Assembly: GCA_900468535.1 (NCBI GenBank) | Contig: UBTY01000016.1 | Location: forward strand, 62,001 to 126,000 | Direction of reading: 5' to 3' | Length of the DNA: 64,000 nt | Source: Hyphomicrobiales bacterium | Lineage (GTDB): Bacteria; Pseudomonadota; Alphaproteobacteria; Rhizobiales; Rhizobiaceae | Shown: positions 55,095 to 64,000 of the stretch, piece by piece | Position numbering within the stretch: the stretch's first letter is position 1 | Layout: the number at the start of each line of letters is the position of its first letter | The notes under the pieces: model-generated | Database searches by the model: none | What the model was told of the DNA's origin: nothing | What the model saw: the letters and a program-made list of their open reading frames with translations, nothing else | Made by a program: the position numbers and the translations under genes

Positions 55095-55132
55095 GGTTGA
55101 AATAAGTCACCGAACGGCGACTTATTTCAACC
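55095..55132. terminator. perfect 14-bp inverted repeat between panE-like gene and aminotransferase
   Basis: GGTTGAAATAAGTC / GACTTATTTCAACC with a 10-nt loop. The right arm overlaps the stop codon and last codons of the convergent aminotransferase. Probably a shared terminator, but there is no long T-run. Confidence 0.55.
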
Positions 55133-56279
55133 AGCCGGCGATGCGCTCGACTGCTTCGACGATCTCGGCCTGCGCGCCGGCATAGGACATCCGCAGCGAT
55201 CGATTGCCCTCCAGTGGGTCGAAGTCCAGGCCCGGCGTCGCAGCGACGTTGATCTCGGCCAACATCCGCTTGGCGAAGGCCATACTGTCATTGGTGAAGC
55301 GGGTCACGTCGACATAGGCGTAGAATGCGCCGTGCATCGGTGAAGCGATCGAAAGGCCGATCTCCGGCAGGCGCTTCATCAGGAATTCGCGGTTGGCCCC
55401 GTAGCTTGCCTTGTAGACGTCGAGTTGCTCGCCGGCGCCAAGGGCTGCCGTTGCCGCGATCTGCGATAGTTCGGGTGGAGAGATGTAGAGGCTTTGCGCA
55501 ACGCGCTCGATCGGGCGAACGAGCCTTTCCGGCAGCACCATCCAGCCAATCCGCCAGCCGGTCATGCAATAATACTTGGAGAACGAATTGATGACGATCG
55601 CCTCGTCGGTCAGTTCCAGTGCGCTGGTCTCTTCCCCGGCAAATGTCAGCCCGTGATAGATCTCGTCGGAGATGAAGGCGATCGAGTTGGCGGCGCAGTA
55701 TTCGGCCAGGGCCTTCAGCCCCTCGCGACCTGTCACCGTGCCGGTCGGATTGGCAGGGCTCGCCAGCAGGACGCCCTTCAGCCTGACGTTATTGGCCGCT
55801 TGCGCAGCCTCAAGGCTCTCGGGCGTCAGCGTGAAATGCGTCTCGGCCGTAACAGGCACTTCGACAACCTTCAGGCCTAGCGCGCCGAGGATATTGCGAT
55901 AGGCCGGATAGCCCGGTCGCGCGATGGCAACTGCATCGCCGGCATCGAAGAGCGAGAGGAAGGCCAGATTGAAGCCAGCGGAAGAGCCGGTGGTGATCGC
56001 GATGCGGGCGGGATCGATCGTCAGCCCGTGGCGATCGCGATAGTGCCCGGCGAGAGCATGCTTCAGCTTCGTGGTTCCGAGCGCATCCGTATAGCCGATC
56101 CTGCCTTCGACAAGCGCTGCCTGAGCTGCTTCCAACGCGGCGTTCGGCGCCGGATGGGATGGCTGGCCAACCGCCATCGAGATGACCGGATGACCGCTCG
56201 CCCGCCGCTTCGTCGCTTCGGCCAGAACGTCCATCGCGTGAAAGGGCTCGACTTCGCTGCGCTTTGAAATGGAAAACAA
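55122..56279 (-). CDS. PLP-dependent aminotransferase (class I/II)
   Basis: A 385-residue fold-type I aminotransferase. The PLP lysine is in NSFSKYYCMTGWRIGW, the aspartate in FISDEIYHGLTF, and the active-site Arg near LRMSYAG. It resembles aspartate/branched-chain-type enzymes used in amino-acid catabolism. The start is TTG 56279 with AGAGAGAAGCG upstream. Substrate not determined. Confidence 0.88.
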   Translation of the reverse strand: MFSISKRSEVEPFHAMDVLAEATKRRASGHPVISMAVGQPSHPAPNAALEAAQAALVEGRIGYTDALGTTKLKHALAGHYRDRHGLTIDPARIAITTGSSAGFNLAFLSLFDAGDAVAIARPGYPAYRNILGALGLKVVEVPVTAETHFTLTPESLEAAQAANNVRLKGVLLASPANPTGTVTGREGLKALAEYCAANSIAFISDEIYHGLTFAGEETSALELTDEAIVINSFSKYYCMTGWRIGWMVLPERLVRPIERVAQSLYISPPELSQIAATAALGAGEQLDVYKASYGANREFLMKRLPEIGLSIASPMHGAFYAYVDVTRFTNDSMAFAKRMLAEINVAATPGLDFDPLEGNRSLRMSYAGAQAEIVEAVERIAGWLK

Positions 56280-56490
56280 GATCGCTTCTCTCTAACTTTG
56301 CCTTGCGGCCAGACAATTGCCGCAATAATCGGATCATCACAATCCCGCGATTGAATGGCGGATGCGAAAATTCCTGTTTGAAGACGGCGGGACGCACCGT
56401 AGTTTGGCGGAAATGACCTGACGCCGTTAACAAGGGCAGTGTATTCATCGCCTGAATCGACGCACAAAAATTGCTGATGACGAGGATATA

Positions 56491-57249
56491 ATGGCCACGC
56501 TTCGAAAAATCTTCACCGCTCTGGCGCTCACTGCCTCCGTTGCGACGGCTTATCCGGCGGCAGCACTCGATGACGCGCAGAAGAAGGAATTCGGCGAGTT
56601 CATCAAGCAGTATCTGATCGAGAATCCCGAGATCATGCTCGATGTCCAGGACGCGTTGCAGAAGAAGCAGGAGCAGGCGCGGCTCGTAAAGGCCAATGCT
56701 GCAATCTCCGACAACAAGACAGAGATTTTCGACGCGAAGTACGACATGGCGCTCGGCAATCCGAAGGGCGACGTCACGATCGTCGAGTTCTTCGACTACA
56801 ATTGCGGCTACTGCCGCCACGCGCTTTCCGACATGCAAACCATGCTGCAGAAGGACAAGAACGTTCGTTTCGTTCTCAAGGAACTCCCGATCCTCGGGCC
56901 GGAATCTGTGGCTGCGCACAAGGTCTCCGACGCGTTCCGAAAGCTTGCACCTGAGAAGTACAGCCAGTTTCACATTGCCCTGCTTGGCAGCGATGGGCGT
57001 GCCGATGAATCGACCGCGATCGATGTCGCGCAGTCGCTGGGCGTCAGCGAGAAGCAGATCCGCGCTGAAATGGCGAAAAGCACCAGTGACCAATCCGTCC
57101 AGGAAACCTATCAGCTCGCCCAGAGCCTCGGCATCACCGGTACGCCGTCCTATGTGATCGGCAACGAGCTGGTTCAGGGTGCTGTCGGCTTCGACGACCT
57201 TGAGACCAAGGTCAAGAACATGCGCACCTGCGGCAAGACAAGCTGCTGA
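56491..57249 (+). CDS. DsbA/Com1-family periplasmic thiol oxidoreductase
   Basis: A 252-residue protein. A signal peptide (residues 1-25) is followed by a helical N-terminal extension and a thioredoxin fold with active site CGYC (Cys105-Cys108). The cis-Pro loop TGTPSYVIGN follows. The final CGKTSC pair could form a second disulfide. The long N-terminal extension is typical of the Com1/BdbD-type branch in alphaproteobacteria. ATG 56491. Expected to make disulfides in secreted proteins. Confidence 0.88.
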   Translation: MATLRKIFTALALTASVATAYPAAALDDAQKKEFGEFIKQYLIENPEIMLDVQDALQKKQEQARLVKANAAISDNKTEIFDAKYDMALGNPKGDVTIVEFFDYNCGYCRHALSDMQTMLQKDKNVRFVLKELPILGPESVAAHKVSDAFRKLAPEKYSQFHIALLGSDGRADESTAIDVAQSLGVSEKQIRAEMAKSTSDQSVQETYQLAQSLGITGTPSYVIGNELVQGAVGFDDLETKVKNMRTCGKTSC

Positions 57250-57393
57250 TCAGGAGCTCATCAAATCGCCAAAATCGAAGTGTTTCAGCCATGTGGACAA
57301 ATATGGCGCGATTCGGACTGCGCTTTCCAAAGGGCTTTCATTAGCTCCGCTGGGAGTCTATAGGTTGCCGTCTCGCATCTATTGGAACATTCG

Positions 57394-57831
57394 ATGACGC
57401 AAACGATATTCGTCCTGAACGGGCCCAACCTGAACATGCTCGGCAAAAGAGAGCCCGGCATCTATGGTGGCAAGTCGCTTCAGGACATCGAGGCAGACTG
57501 CAAGGCGGCAGGGCGCGAACTCGGTTTCGACATCGACTTTCGCCAGAGCAACCACGAAGGCACGCTCGTCGACTGGTTTCATGAGGCAAACGACAAGGCG
57601 GTTGGCGTTGCGATCAATGCCGGCGCCTACACCCATACGTCGGTCGCGCTTCACGATGCAATTCGCGCTATTTCCATTCCGGTGATAGAGCTCCATATTT
57701 CCAACGTCCACGCGCGGGAAGAATTCCGCCACAAGTCAATGATCGCGCCGGCAGTGAAAGGCGTTATCTGCGGCTTCGGGCCTTACAGCTATATTCTGGC
57801 GCTGCAGGCGCTGAAGAATCTTACGGCATAA
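57394..57831 (+). CDS. aroQ: 3-dehydroquinate dehydratase, type II
   Basis: A 145-residue dodecameric dehydratase of the shikimate pathway. The signature [18 protein letters not shown] is at residues 8-25, and the second block [13 protein letters not shown] and the [16 protein letters not shown] loop carry active-site His and Asn. ATG 57394; a TTG four codons upstream is less likely. First gene of the aroQ-accB-accC-aat run (gaps 22, 10 and 6 bp), which is common in rhizobia. Confidence 0.95.
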   Translation: MTQTIFVLNGPNLNMLGKREPGIYGGKSLQDIEADCKAAGRELGFDIDFRQSNHEGTLVDWFHEANDKAVGVAINAGAYTHTSVALHDAIRAISIPVIELHISNVHAREEFRHKSMIAPAVKGVICGFGPYSYILALQALKNLTA

Positions 57832-57853
57832 AAAGAAGACAGGGCAAACACTC

Positions 57854-58327
57854 ATGGCTGAGAAGAAAAACGGTATCGACCAGGCGCTGATCCGCGATCT
57901 CGCGAACATCCTCAACGACACGGATCTCACGGAGATCGAAGTCGAGCAGGAAGATCTGCGCATCCGCGTTTCGCGCGCCGGAAACACCCAGTACGTCCAG
58001 GCTCCGATCGCCGCGCCCGCATACGCTGCGGCTCCGGCCGTAGCTGCCGCGGCGGCTGCACCCGCGGCTCCGGCTGCAGCGGCTCGCAACCCTGCCAACA
58101 CCGTCAGCGCTCCGATGGTCGGCACCGCCTACATGGCTCCGGCTCCGGGCGCACGCGCCTTCATCGAGCTCGGCGCGACCGTGAAGGAAGGCCAGACGCT
58201 GCTCATCATCGAAGCGATGAAGACCATGAACCAGATTCCTTCGCCGAAGTCCGGCAAGGTCACCGAAATCCTCGTCGAGGACGGAAGCCCCGTCGAATAC
58301 GGCCAAGCCCTCGTCGTCATCGAATAA
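57854..58327 (+). CDS. accB: biotin carboxyl carrier protein of acetyl-CoA carboxylase
   Basis: A 157-residue carrier with a helical N-terminus, an alanine/proline linker (residues about 50-80) and a biotinyl domain. The biotinylated lysine is Lys123 in EAMKTMN. It passes carboxybiotin between AccC and AccA/AccD for malonyl-CoA synthesis. Coupled to accC 10 bp downstream. Confidence 0.96.
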   Translation: MAEKKNGIDQALIRDLANILNDTDLTEIEVEQEDLRIRVSRAGNTQYVQAPIAAPAYAAAPAVAAAAAAPAAPAAAARNPANTVSAPMVGTAYMAPAPGARAFIELGATVKEGQTLLIIEAMKTMNQIPSPKSGKVTEILVEDGSPVEYGQALVVIE

Positions 58328-58337
58328 GGCGGGCGTC

Positions 58338-59684
<1,347 letters not shown>

Positions 59685-59690
59685 CAGAGA

Positions 59691-60305
59691 ATGGCAGGGT
59701 CGCGCAGGAAGTCTCCAGGCATAACACCGGAAATCCTCCTGCGCGCCTACTCCATCGGTCTCTTTCCGATGGCAGAATCGGCTGACGACCCGGAAATATT
59801 CTGGGTCGAGCCTGATCTTCGCGGCATCCTGCCGCTCGACGACTTCCACATTTCCAAAAGCCTCGCCAAGACGATCCGACGCAAGCCGTTCGATATCCGT
59901 TTCAACTATGATTTCGATGCTGTCATCGCAGCCTGCGGAGCGGAGACCGGAGACCGGCCGAGCACCTGGATCAACCAGACCATCAAGACGCTCTATTCGA
60001 CGCTGCACCAGATCGGCCACGCTCATACCGTCGAGGCCTGGGATGGTGACGAGCTTGTCGGCGGACTATACGGCGTGTCGCTGGGTTCGGCCTTCTTCGG
60101 CGAAAGCATGTTCTCGCGACGCACGGACGCCTCGAAGATTTGCCTCGTTCATCTCGTGGAACGGCTGCGCGCCAAGGGCTTTACCCTGCTCGATACGCAA
60201 TTCACGACCGAACACCTGAAGACCTTCGGGGCGATCGACGTTCCGAAGGACGAGTATGCGCACATACTCGCGGCGGCGATGGAATCGCCGAACCTTGAAT
60301 TCTGA
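59691..60305 (+). CDS. aat: leucyl/phenylalanyl-tRNA--protein transferase
   Basis: A 204-residue GNAT-fold enzyme that adds Leu/Phe to proteins with N-terminal Arg or Lys, marking them for ClpAP. Motifs [21 protein letters not shown] near the N-terminus and [20 protein letters not shown] in the centre are diagnostic. Six bases after accC; converges on the DUF2155 gene with a 3-bp gap. Confidence 0.94.
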   Translation: MAGSRRKSPGITPEILLRAYSIGLFPMAESADDPEIFWVEPDLRGILPLDDFHISKSLAKTIRRKPFDIRFNYDFDAVIAACGAETGDRPSTWINQTIKTLYSTLHQIGHAHTVEAWDGDELVGGLYGVSLGSAFFGESMFSRRTDASKICLVHLVERLRAKGFTLLDTQFTTEHLKTFGAIDVPKDEYAHILAAAMESPNLEF

Positions 60306-60308
60306 GAG

Positions 60309-60734
60309 TTACTTGGCGGCCTTGTCGGGCGCAGGAACGTCCGAGTTCTGCTTGCAGTCCTTCAGCCAGACGTCATAGATCGGATGCTCGACGGCATTGA
60401 GGCCGGGGCTATCGGCGAACATCCAGCCCGTGAAGATGCGGCGGATCTTGCGGTCGAGGGTGATCTCATCGACTTCCACGAAACCATCGATCTTCTGCGC
60501 TTCGGCCTGATCACGCGAATAGCAGGCCTTCGGCGTCACCTGCAGTGCGCCGAACTGCACGGTCTCGTTGACGTACACATCGAAGGTCGTGATGCGGCCG
60601 GTGATCTTGTCGAGACCGGAGAAAACGGCAACGGAGTTCTCGATGCGGGCAGCGGAGGCAACCTGTGGCAGAAGGCCAAGCGCCAGTGAGAGCCCGGCGG
60701 CACGCAGGAGCTGGTTCCGCATGAAAAGCTTCAT
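60309..60734 (-). CDS. DUF2155 periplasmic protein
   Basis: A 141-residue protein with a signal peptide (cleavage after ASA) and the DUF2155 core. Blocks GLDKITGRITTFDVYVNETV, QFGALQVTPKACYSRD and FTGWMFADSPGLNAVEHPIYDVWLKDC carry a conserved Cys pair. The family is restricted to alphaproteobacteria and its role is unknown. ATG 60734 places the signal peptide at the N-terminus. It follows the NDUFA12 gene on the same strand. Confidence 0.88.
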   Translation of the reverse strand: MKLFMRNQLLRAAGLSLALGLLPQVASAARIENSVAVFSGLDKITGRITTFDVYVNETVQFGALQVTPKACYSRDQAEAQKIDGFVEVDEITLDRKIRRIFTGWMFADSPGLNAVEHPIYDVWLKDCKQNSDVPAPDKAAK

Positions 60735-60768
60735 ATCTGCCCGTCTCCACAGCATCTTAAAAATCGAA

Positions 60769-60787
60769 GGCCGCAATCGCTGCGGCC
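60769..60787 (-). terminator. terminator of the NDUFA12 gene
   Basis: Perfect 7-bp stem GGCCGCA / TGCGGCC with a 5-nt loop. On the minus strand it is followed by TTCGATTTTTAAG, just before the DUF2155 gene. Confidence 0.65.
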
Positions 60788-60838
60788 ATTCTGCGGGTAA
60801 TGGTCAATTGTGGCCAAAAGCGGGGCCAGTGGCCCTGC

Positions 60839-61237
60839 TTAGTTGCCAGGCGTCCAGGCGTCGTAGTCGCCGGTAACGCGCGGGCGCTCGCCAGGAACAA
60901 CCAGCGAGCCAGGGGGACGGTAGGCCTGCGGCGAACCGGTCGGGTTGGCGCGGTGCGGCTTCTGCCATTCCTTGGCGACGTAATTTTCCTTCGTCGGAGG
61001 AACGTTGGTGCGGTGATGCATCCAGCCGTGCCAGCCCGGAGGAATTGCGGAGGCTTCCGCATAGCCCTTGTAGATCACCCAACGCTTCGGAAGGCCGTAA
61101 GAGGACATGCCGCCTTCGTAATAAACGTTACCCAATTCGTCTTCACCGACGCGCTTGCCGAAACGCCAGGTCGCGAAACGCGTACCGATCGTCTGACCGT
61201 TCCACCAGGTGAAGATTTGCACGAGTAGATTCTTCAT
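60839..61237 (-). CDS. NADH:ubiquinone oxidoreductase accessory subunit NDUFA12 family
   Basis: A 132-residue supernumerary complex I subunit, present in alphaproteobacteria and mitochondria (B17.2). Family blocks are GTRFATWRFGKRVGEDELGN, YYEGGMSSYGLPKRWVIYKG and PPGWHGWMHHRTNVPPT. It has no membrane helix and binds the peripheral arm. ATG 61237. Separated from the nuo operon, as usual. Confidence 0.94.
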   Translation of the reverse strand: MKNLLVQIFTWWNGQTIGTRFATWRFGKRVGEDELGNVYYEGGMSSYGLPKRWVIYKGYAEASAIPPGWHGWMHHRTNVPPTKENYVAKEWQKPHRANPTGSPQAYRPPGSLVVPGERPRVTGDYDAWTPGN

Positions 61238-61341
61238 GTCTTTTCCTTGAGCTTGCCGGATGGCGAGCGGGACCAGAATTCGATCCCTCGCTTATGCCGC
61301 CAGCGAGACGCATTGTCCAGTGATTCCAAAGCAACACAGGC

Positions 61342-61803
61342 TCATTTCAGGGCCATCTTGAAGCCGAGATGCGATTGCTTGAAGCCAAGCCGTTCGTAGA
61401 AACGGTGCGCATCACTACGGCTGGCATTCGAGGTCAATTGAACGAGGCGCAGACCGCGACCTTTTGCCTCCGCGATGGCGAATTCGATCATTCGGGCACC
61501 GATGCCCTGCCCCCGCATGTCGCCACGTGTCTGCACCGCTTCGATAATCATCGACGATGAGCCTCGGCCGACGAGCGCCGTCACGATCATTGTCTGGAAC
61601 GTGCCGACAACCTGGCCTTCGCGTTCAGCGACATAAAGCGTCTGATCCCGCGACGTCGCGATCCGCTCGAAGGCCCTCAGGTACTCGCCGAAGACCTCCG
61701 GCGCCGTGGTGTCCCCGTGACCGCCGAGTTCGTCAGCGGCAAAGATGGCAACGAGCGCGGCGACGTCGGCGCTGCGCGCCTCGCGAATGATGATCTCGTT
61801 CAT
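61342..61803 (-). CDS. GNAT-family N-acetyltransferase
   Basis: A 153-residue acetyltransferase with the acetyl-CoA loop RGDMRGQGIGARMIEFAIAEA (about residues 92-112) and a C-terminal SNASRSDAHRFYERLGFKQS. It lies 14 bp after the other GNAT and probably shares the gatB transcript. Substrate unknown. Confidence 0.88.
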   Translation of the reverse strand: MNEIIIREARSADVAALVAIFAADELGGHGDTTAPEVFGEYLRAFERIATSRDQTLYVAEREGQVVGTFQTMIVTALVGRGSSSMIIEAVQTRGDMRGQGIGARMIEFAIAEAKGRGLRLVQLTSNASRSDAHRFYERLGFKQSHLGFKMALK

Positions 61804-61817
61804 GCGGGAGTTACGAC

Positions 61818-62321
61818 CTAGTGCTGTTCGAGAGCTTTTTCGAGGATCAGCGTCGGTATGCCGGATTGCCCGGGACCGTCGTTCTCATTGCGCCCGACAT
61901 CCTCGAAGCCGTGGGCATGATAGAAGGCGATTGCGGTCGTGTTTCTCGGCTCGACCTCGAGGCGCATGATCTCGGCGTCGGGAAAGCAGGTTTCCAACTC
62001 GGCGAAGATCTCGCGCCCGATGCCCTGACGATGCAGCGGCTGCCGGACATAGAGCAGATGGAGCATGACGGTCTTCGTCATTTCATCCGACATGGCGGCA
62101 TACCCGATGCCGCCGATGTCTTTGCCGTTGTCCGCAACCAGGAACTCGGCATTCTTCTTCGCGAGTCTTGTCTGAAGCGCTGTCGGCGAAAACAGGTGGT
62201 CGATCAGCTCGCTCACCTTGGCTTCACCGTAGAGGCCGGCGTAAGTCGCACGGAAACCTTCATCGAGCAGGATGCGGATCTTGCCAAGATCGCGCTCGCT
62301 GGCGGTGCGCACGAAATACAC
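61818..62321 (-). CDS. GNAT-family N-acetyltransferase
   Basis: A 167-residue acetyltransferase with QPLHRQGIGREIFAELETCF (acetyl-CoA motif A) and NTTAIAFYHAHGFEDVGR (motif B). It begins at GTG 62321, four bases after the gatB stop, with the GAGGAG of the gatB end acting as ribosome-binding site, so it is translationally coupled to gatB. Substrate unknown. Confidence 0.88.
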   Translation of the reverse strand: MYFVRTASERDLGKIRILLDEGFRATYAGLYGEAKVSELIDHLFSPTALQTRLAKKNAEFLVADNGKDIGGIGYAAMSDEMTKTVMLHLLYVRQPLHRQGIGREIFAELETCFPDAEIMRLEVEPRNTTAIAFYHAHGFEDVGRNENDGPGQSGIPTLILEKALEQH

Positions 62322-62325
62322 GGCC

Positions 62326-63828
62326 TTACTCCTCGATGCCGAGTTTCGCCTTCACGAGAGCCTGGACGGCCTGCGGGTTTGCCTTGCCGCCGGTCGCCTT
62401 CATCACCTGGCCGACAAACCAGCCGGCAAGTGTCGGCTTGGCCTGGACCTTGGCGACCTGATCCGGGTTGGCAGCGATGATTTCGTCGACAGCCTTCTCG
62501 ATCGCGCCAGTATCGGTCACCTGTTTCATGCCGCGCGCTTCGACGATCTCGGCAGGATCACCGCCCTCGTTCAGCACGATTTCGAACACGTCCTTTGCGA
62601 TCTTTCCGGAGATAGTCTCCGCCTTGATCAGGTCAATGATCGCACCCAGCTGAGCCGGCGAAACCGGAGTTTCCTCGATGCTCTTGCCGATGCGGTTCAG
62701 GGCGCCGAGCAGATCGTTGATGACCCAGTTGGCGGCAGCCTTGCCATCGCGGCCTTCGGCAACGGCTTCGAAATAGTCGGCAATCGCCTTCTCCGACACC
62801 AGAACGGAAGCGTCGTAGATCGACAGACCGAGTTCGCGCACGAAGCGCCCCTTCTTGTCGTCAGGCAGCTCGGGCAGATCAGCTTCGAGCGCCTTGACGA
62901 ATGCATCGTCGAACTCGAGCGGCAGGAGATCCGGATCCGGGAAGTAGCGGTAGTCGTGTGCGTCTTCCTTCGAGCGCATCGACCGCGTCTCGCCCTTGTT
63001 CGGGTCGAAGAGACGGGTTTCCTGTTCGATTGCGCCGCCGTCTTCCAGAATGCTGATCTGGCGGCGTGCTTCGTATTCGATCGCCTGGCCGATGAAGCGG
63101 ATCGAGTTGACGTTCTTGATTTCGCAGCGCGTGCCGAAGCCCTCGCCCGGACGGCGCACGGAGACGTTGACGTCGGCGCGCATCGAGCCTTCGTCCATGT
63201 TGCCGTCACAGGTGCCGAGGTAGCGCACGATCGAGCGCAGCTTCGTCATGTAGGCCTTGGCTTCATCCGAGGAGCGCATGTCCGGCTTGGAGACGATCTC
63301 CATCAGCGCCACGCCCGAGCGGTTGAGGTCGACATAGGACATCGTGGCGTGCTGGTCGTGCAGCGACTTGCCGGCGTCCTGCTCGAGGTGCAGGCGCTCG
63401 ATGCCGATCTCGATGTCCTCGAACTGACCCTGACGATCCGGGCCGAGCGAGATCACGATCTTGCCTTCGCCGACGATCGGATCCTTGAACTGCGAGATCT
63501 GATAGCCCTGCGGCAGATCGGGATAGAAGTAGTTCTTGCGGTCGAAGAGCGAGCGCTTGTTGATCTGCGCCTTGAGACCAAGGCCGGTGCGGACGGCCTG
63601 TCTGACGCATTCCTCGTTGATAACAGGCAGCATGCCGGGCATGGCCGCATCGACGAGCGAAACGTTGGAATTCTGCGGCTTGCCGAATTCGGTCGCAGCG
63701 CCCGAGAACAGCTTCGAATTCGACAGCACCTGCGCATGGACTTCCATGCCGATGATGACTTCCCAGTCGCCAGTGGCGCCGGGAATGAAGCGTTTCGGAT
63801 CAGGCGTGCGAACGTCAACAAGGGTCAT
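62326..63828 (-). CDS. gatB: aspartyl/glutamyl-tRNA amidotransferase subunit B
   Basis: A 500-residue subunit of GatCAB, which amidates Glu-tRNA-Gln and Asp-tRNA-Asn. The N-terminal [20 protein letters not shown] is diagnostic, followed by the [15 protein letters not shown] and [17 protein letters not shown] blocks. The YqeY-like C-terminal tail carries [23 protein letters not shown] 63828. gatC and gatA are not in the window. Head of a gatB-GNAT-GNAT run. Confidence 0.96.
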   Translation of the reverse strand: MTLVDVRTPDPKRFIPGATGDWEVIIGMEVHAQVLSNSKLFSGAATEFGKPQNSNVSLVDAAMPGMLPVINEECVRQAVRTGLGLKAQINKRSLFDRKNYFYPDLPQGYQISQFKDPIVGEGKIVISLGPDRQGQFEDIEIGIERLHLEQDAGKSLHDQHATMSYVDLNRSGVALMEIVSKPDMRSSDEAKAYMTKLRSIVRYLGTCDGNMDEGSMRADVNVSVRRPGEGFGTRCEIKNVNSIRFIGQAIEYEARRQISILEDGGAIEQETRLFDPNKGETRSMRSKEDAHDYRYFPDPDLLPLEFDDAFVKALEADLPELPDDKKGRFVRELGLSIYDASVLVSEKAIADYFEAVAEGRDGKAAANWVINDLLGALNRIGKSIEETPVSPAQLGAIIDLIKAETISGKIAKDVFEIVLNEGGDPAEIVEARGMKQVTDTGAIEKAVDEIIAANPDQVAKVQAKPTLAGWFVGQVMKATGGKANPQAVQALVKAKLGIEE

Positions 63829-63968
63829 GGAAATGCTCTTTTGAGGCTATCTTATTCAACAGGTGAGGTAACGGAAATGGCTTGCCGGTGCAAGGCTTTC
63901 GGCTGTGCGTCGCAGCAAGGCAGCCGGTTTGGCGCATGTTAACGCATCGACATTAGCCTGAGCCGATC

Positions 63969-64000
63969 ATGGCAACGCATATTCTGATAATCCTTGCACT
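63969..64000 (+). CDS. start of a possible gene running off the window (partial)
   Basis: ATG 63969 opens MATHILIIL with no in-frame stop before the end. It could be the N-terminal signal or membrane segment of a divergent gene beside gatB, but ten codons are not enough to judge and no clear ribosome-binding site precedes it. Confidence 0.25.
   Translation, partial: MATHILIILA

Overview
The window is a chromosomal segment of an alphaproteobacterium of the order Hyphomicrobiales, most likely family Rhizobiaceae (Rhizobium, Agrobacterium or Sinorhizobium relatives). The evidence is a periplasmic ExoR with Sel1 repeats, a PopZ (DUF2497) polar organiser, a short second FtsZ, a BA14K-family protein, a B12-dependent class II ribonucleotide reductase as the only reductase seen, an NDUFA12-type complex I accessory subunit, an AldR-type Lrp regulator beside alanine dehydrogenase, and high-GC genes throughout. 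Species cannot be fixed from the sequence alone.

Layout. 1-10.6 kb: dgt, erpA, xth, exoR, a FadL-type porin, valS, popZ and a PIMT-like methyltransferase. 10.7-15.8 kb: tRNA-Cys, tRNA-Asn, tiny membrane proteins, an SRPBCC protein, a BA14K protein behind an EcfG-type promoter, the DUF47-pit phosphate uptake pair and a lipoprotein. 15.9-22.7 kb: a compact photo-oxidative-stress locus with photolyase, FAD oxidoreductase, DUF1365 and cyclopropane-fatty-acid synthase in one operon, facing an SDR and a ChrR-like cupin anti-sigma protein. 22.9-26.7 kb: cysK, alaX, sseA, GNAT, then DUF1203. 26.7-35.6 kb: ald/AsnC pair, EamA transporter, PilZ protein, CpdB, LysR/azoR pair, a diguanylate cyclase and HlyU. 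35.6-42 kb: ilvA, VanZ, tRNA-Leu, wrbA, a CinA-like protein, a tandem Usp, gpt and a solitary sensor-like periplasmic protein. 42.4-46.4 kb: nrdJ behind tandem NrdR boxes. 46.4-49 kb: a foreign-looking, lower-GC module of DUF5343 plus Swt1-type HEPN whose second gene is split by an IS2-group (IS3 family) element. 49-56.3 kb: alpha/beta hydrolase, a small-gene cluster with facing EcfG-type promoters, SDR, ftsZ2, panE-like and an aminotransferase. 56.5-64 kb: conserved core genes dsbA-like, aroQ-accB-accC-aat, DUF2155, NDUFA12 and gatB with two GNATs.

How genes work together. The clearest system is the locus at 15.9-22.7 kb. Both its ends carry a TGATCC-N18-TAT promoter of the kind used by RpoE/ChrR (ECF11) sigma factors: one directly before the photolyase operon and one directly before the chrR-like gene. 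No sigma-factor gene lies in the window, and the ChrR-like protein has lost the two zinc-binding cysteines of its anti-sigma domain while keeping the cupin metal site. The second system is the DUF5343-HEPN pair. Removing the insertion sequence and one copy of its 5-bp target duplication restores a 194-codon HEPN gene with an intact R-x4-H nuclease motif, so this looks like a recently broken toxin/antitoxin or defence module. Third, three close matches to the EcfG general-stress promoter (GGAAC-N16/17-CGTT) place the BA14K gene, a 57-residue protein and a DUF2188/AP2-like operon in a likely common stress regulon.
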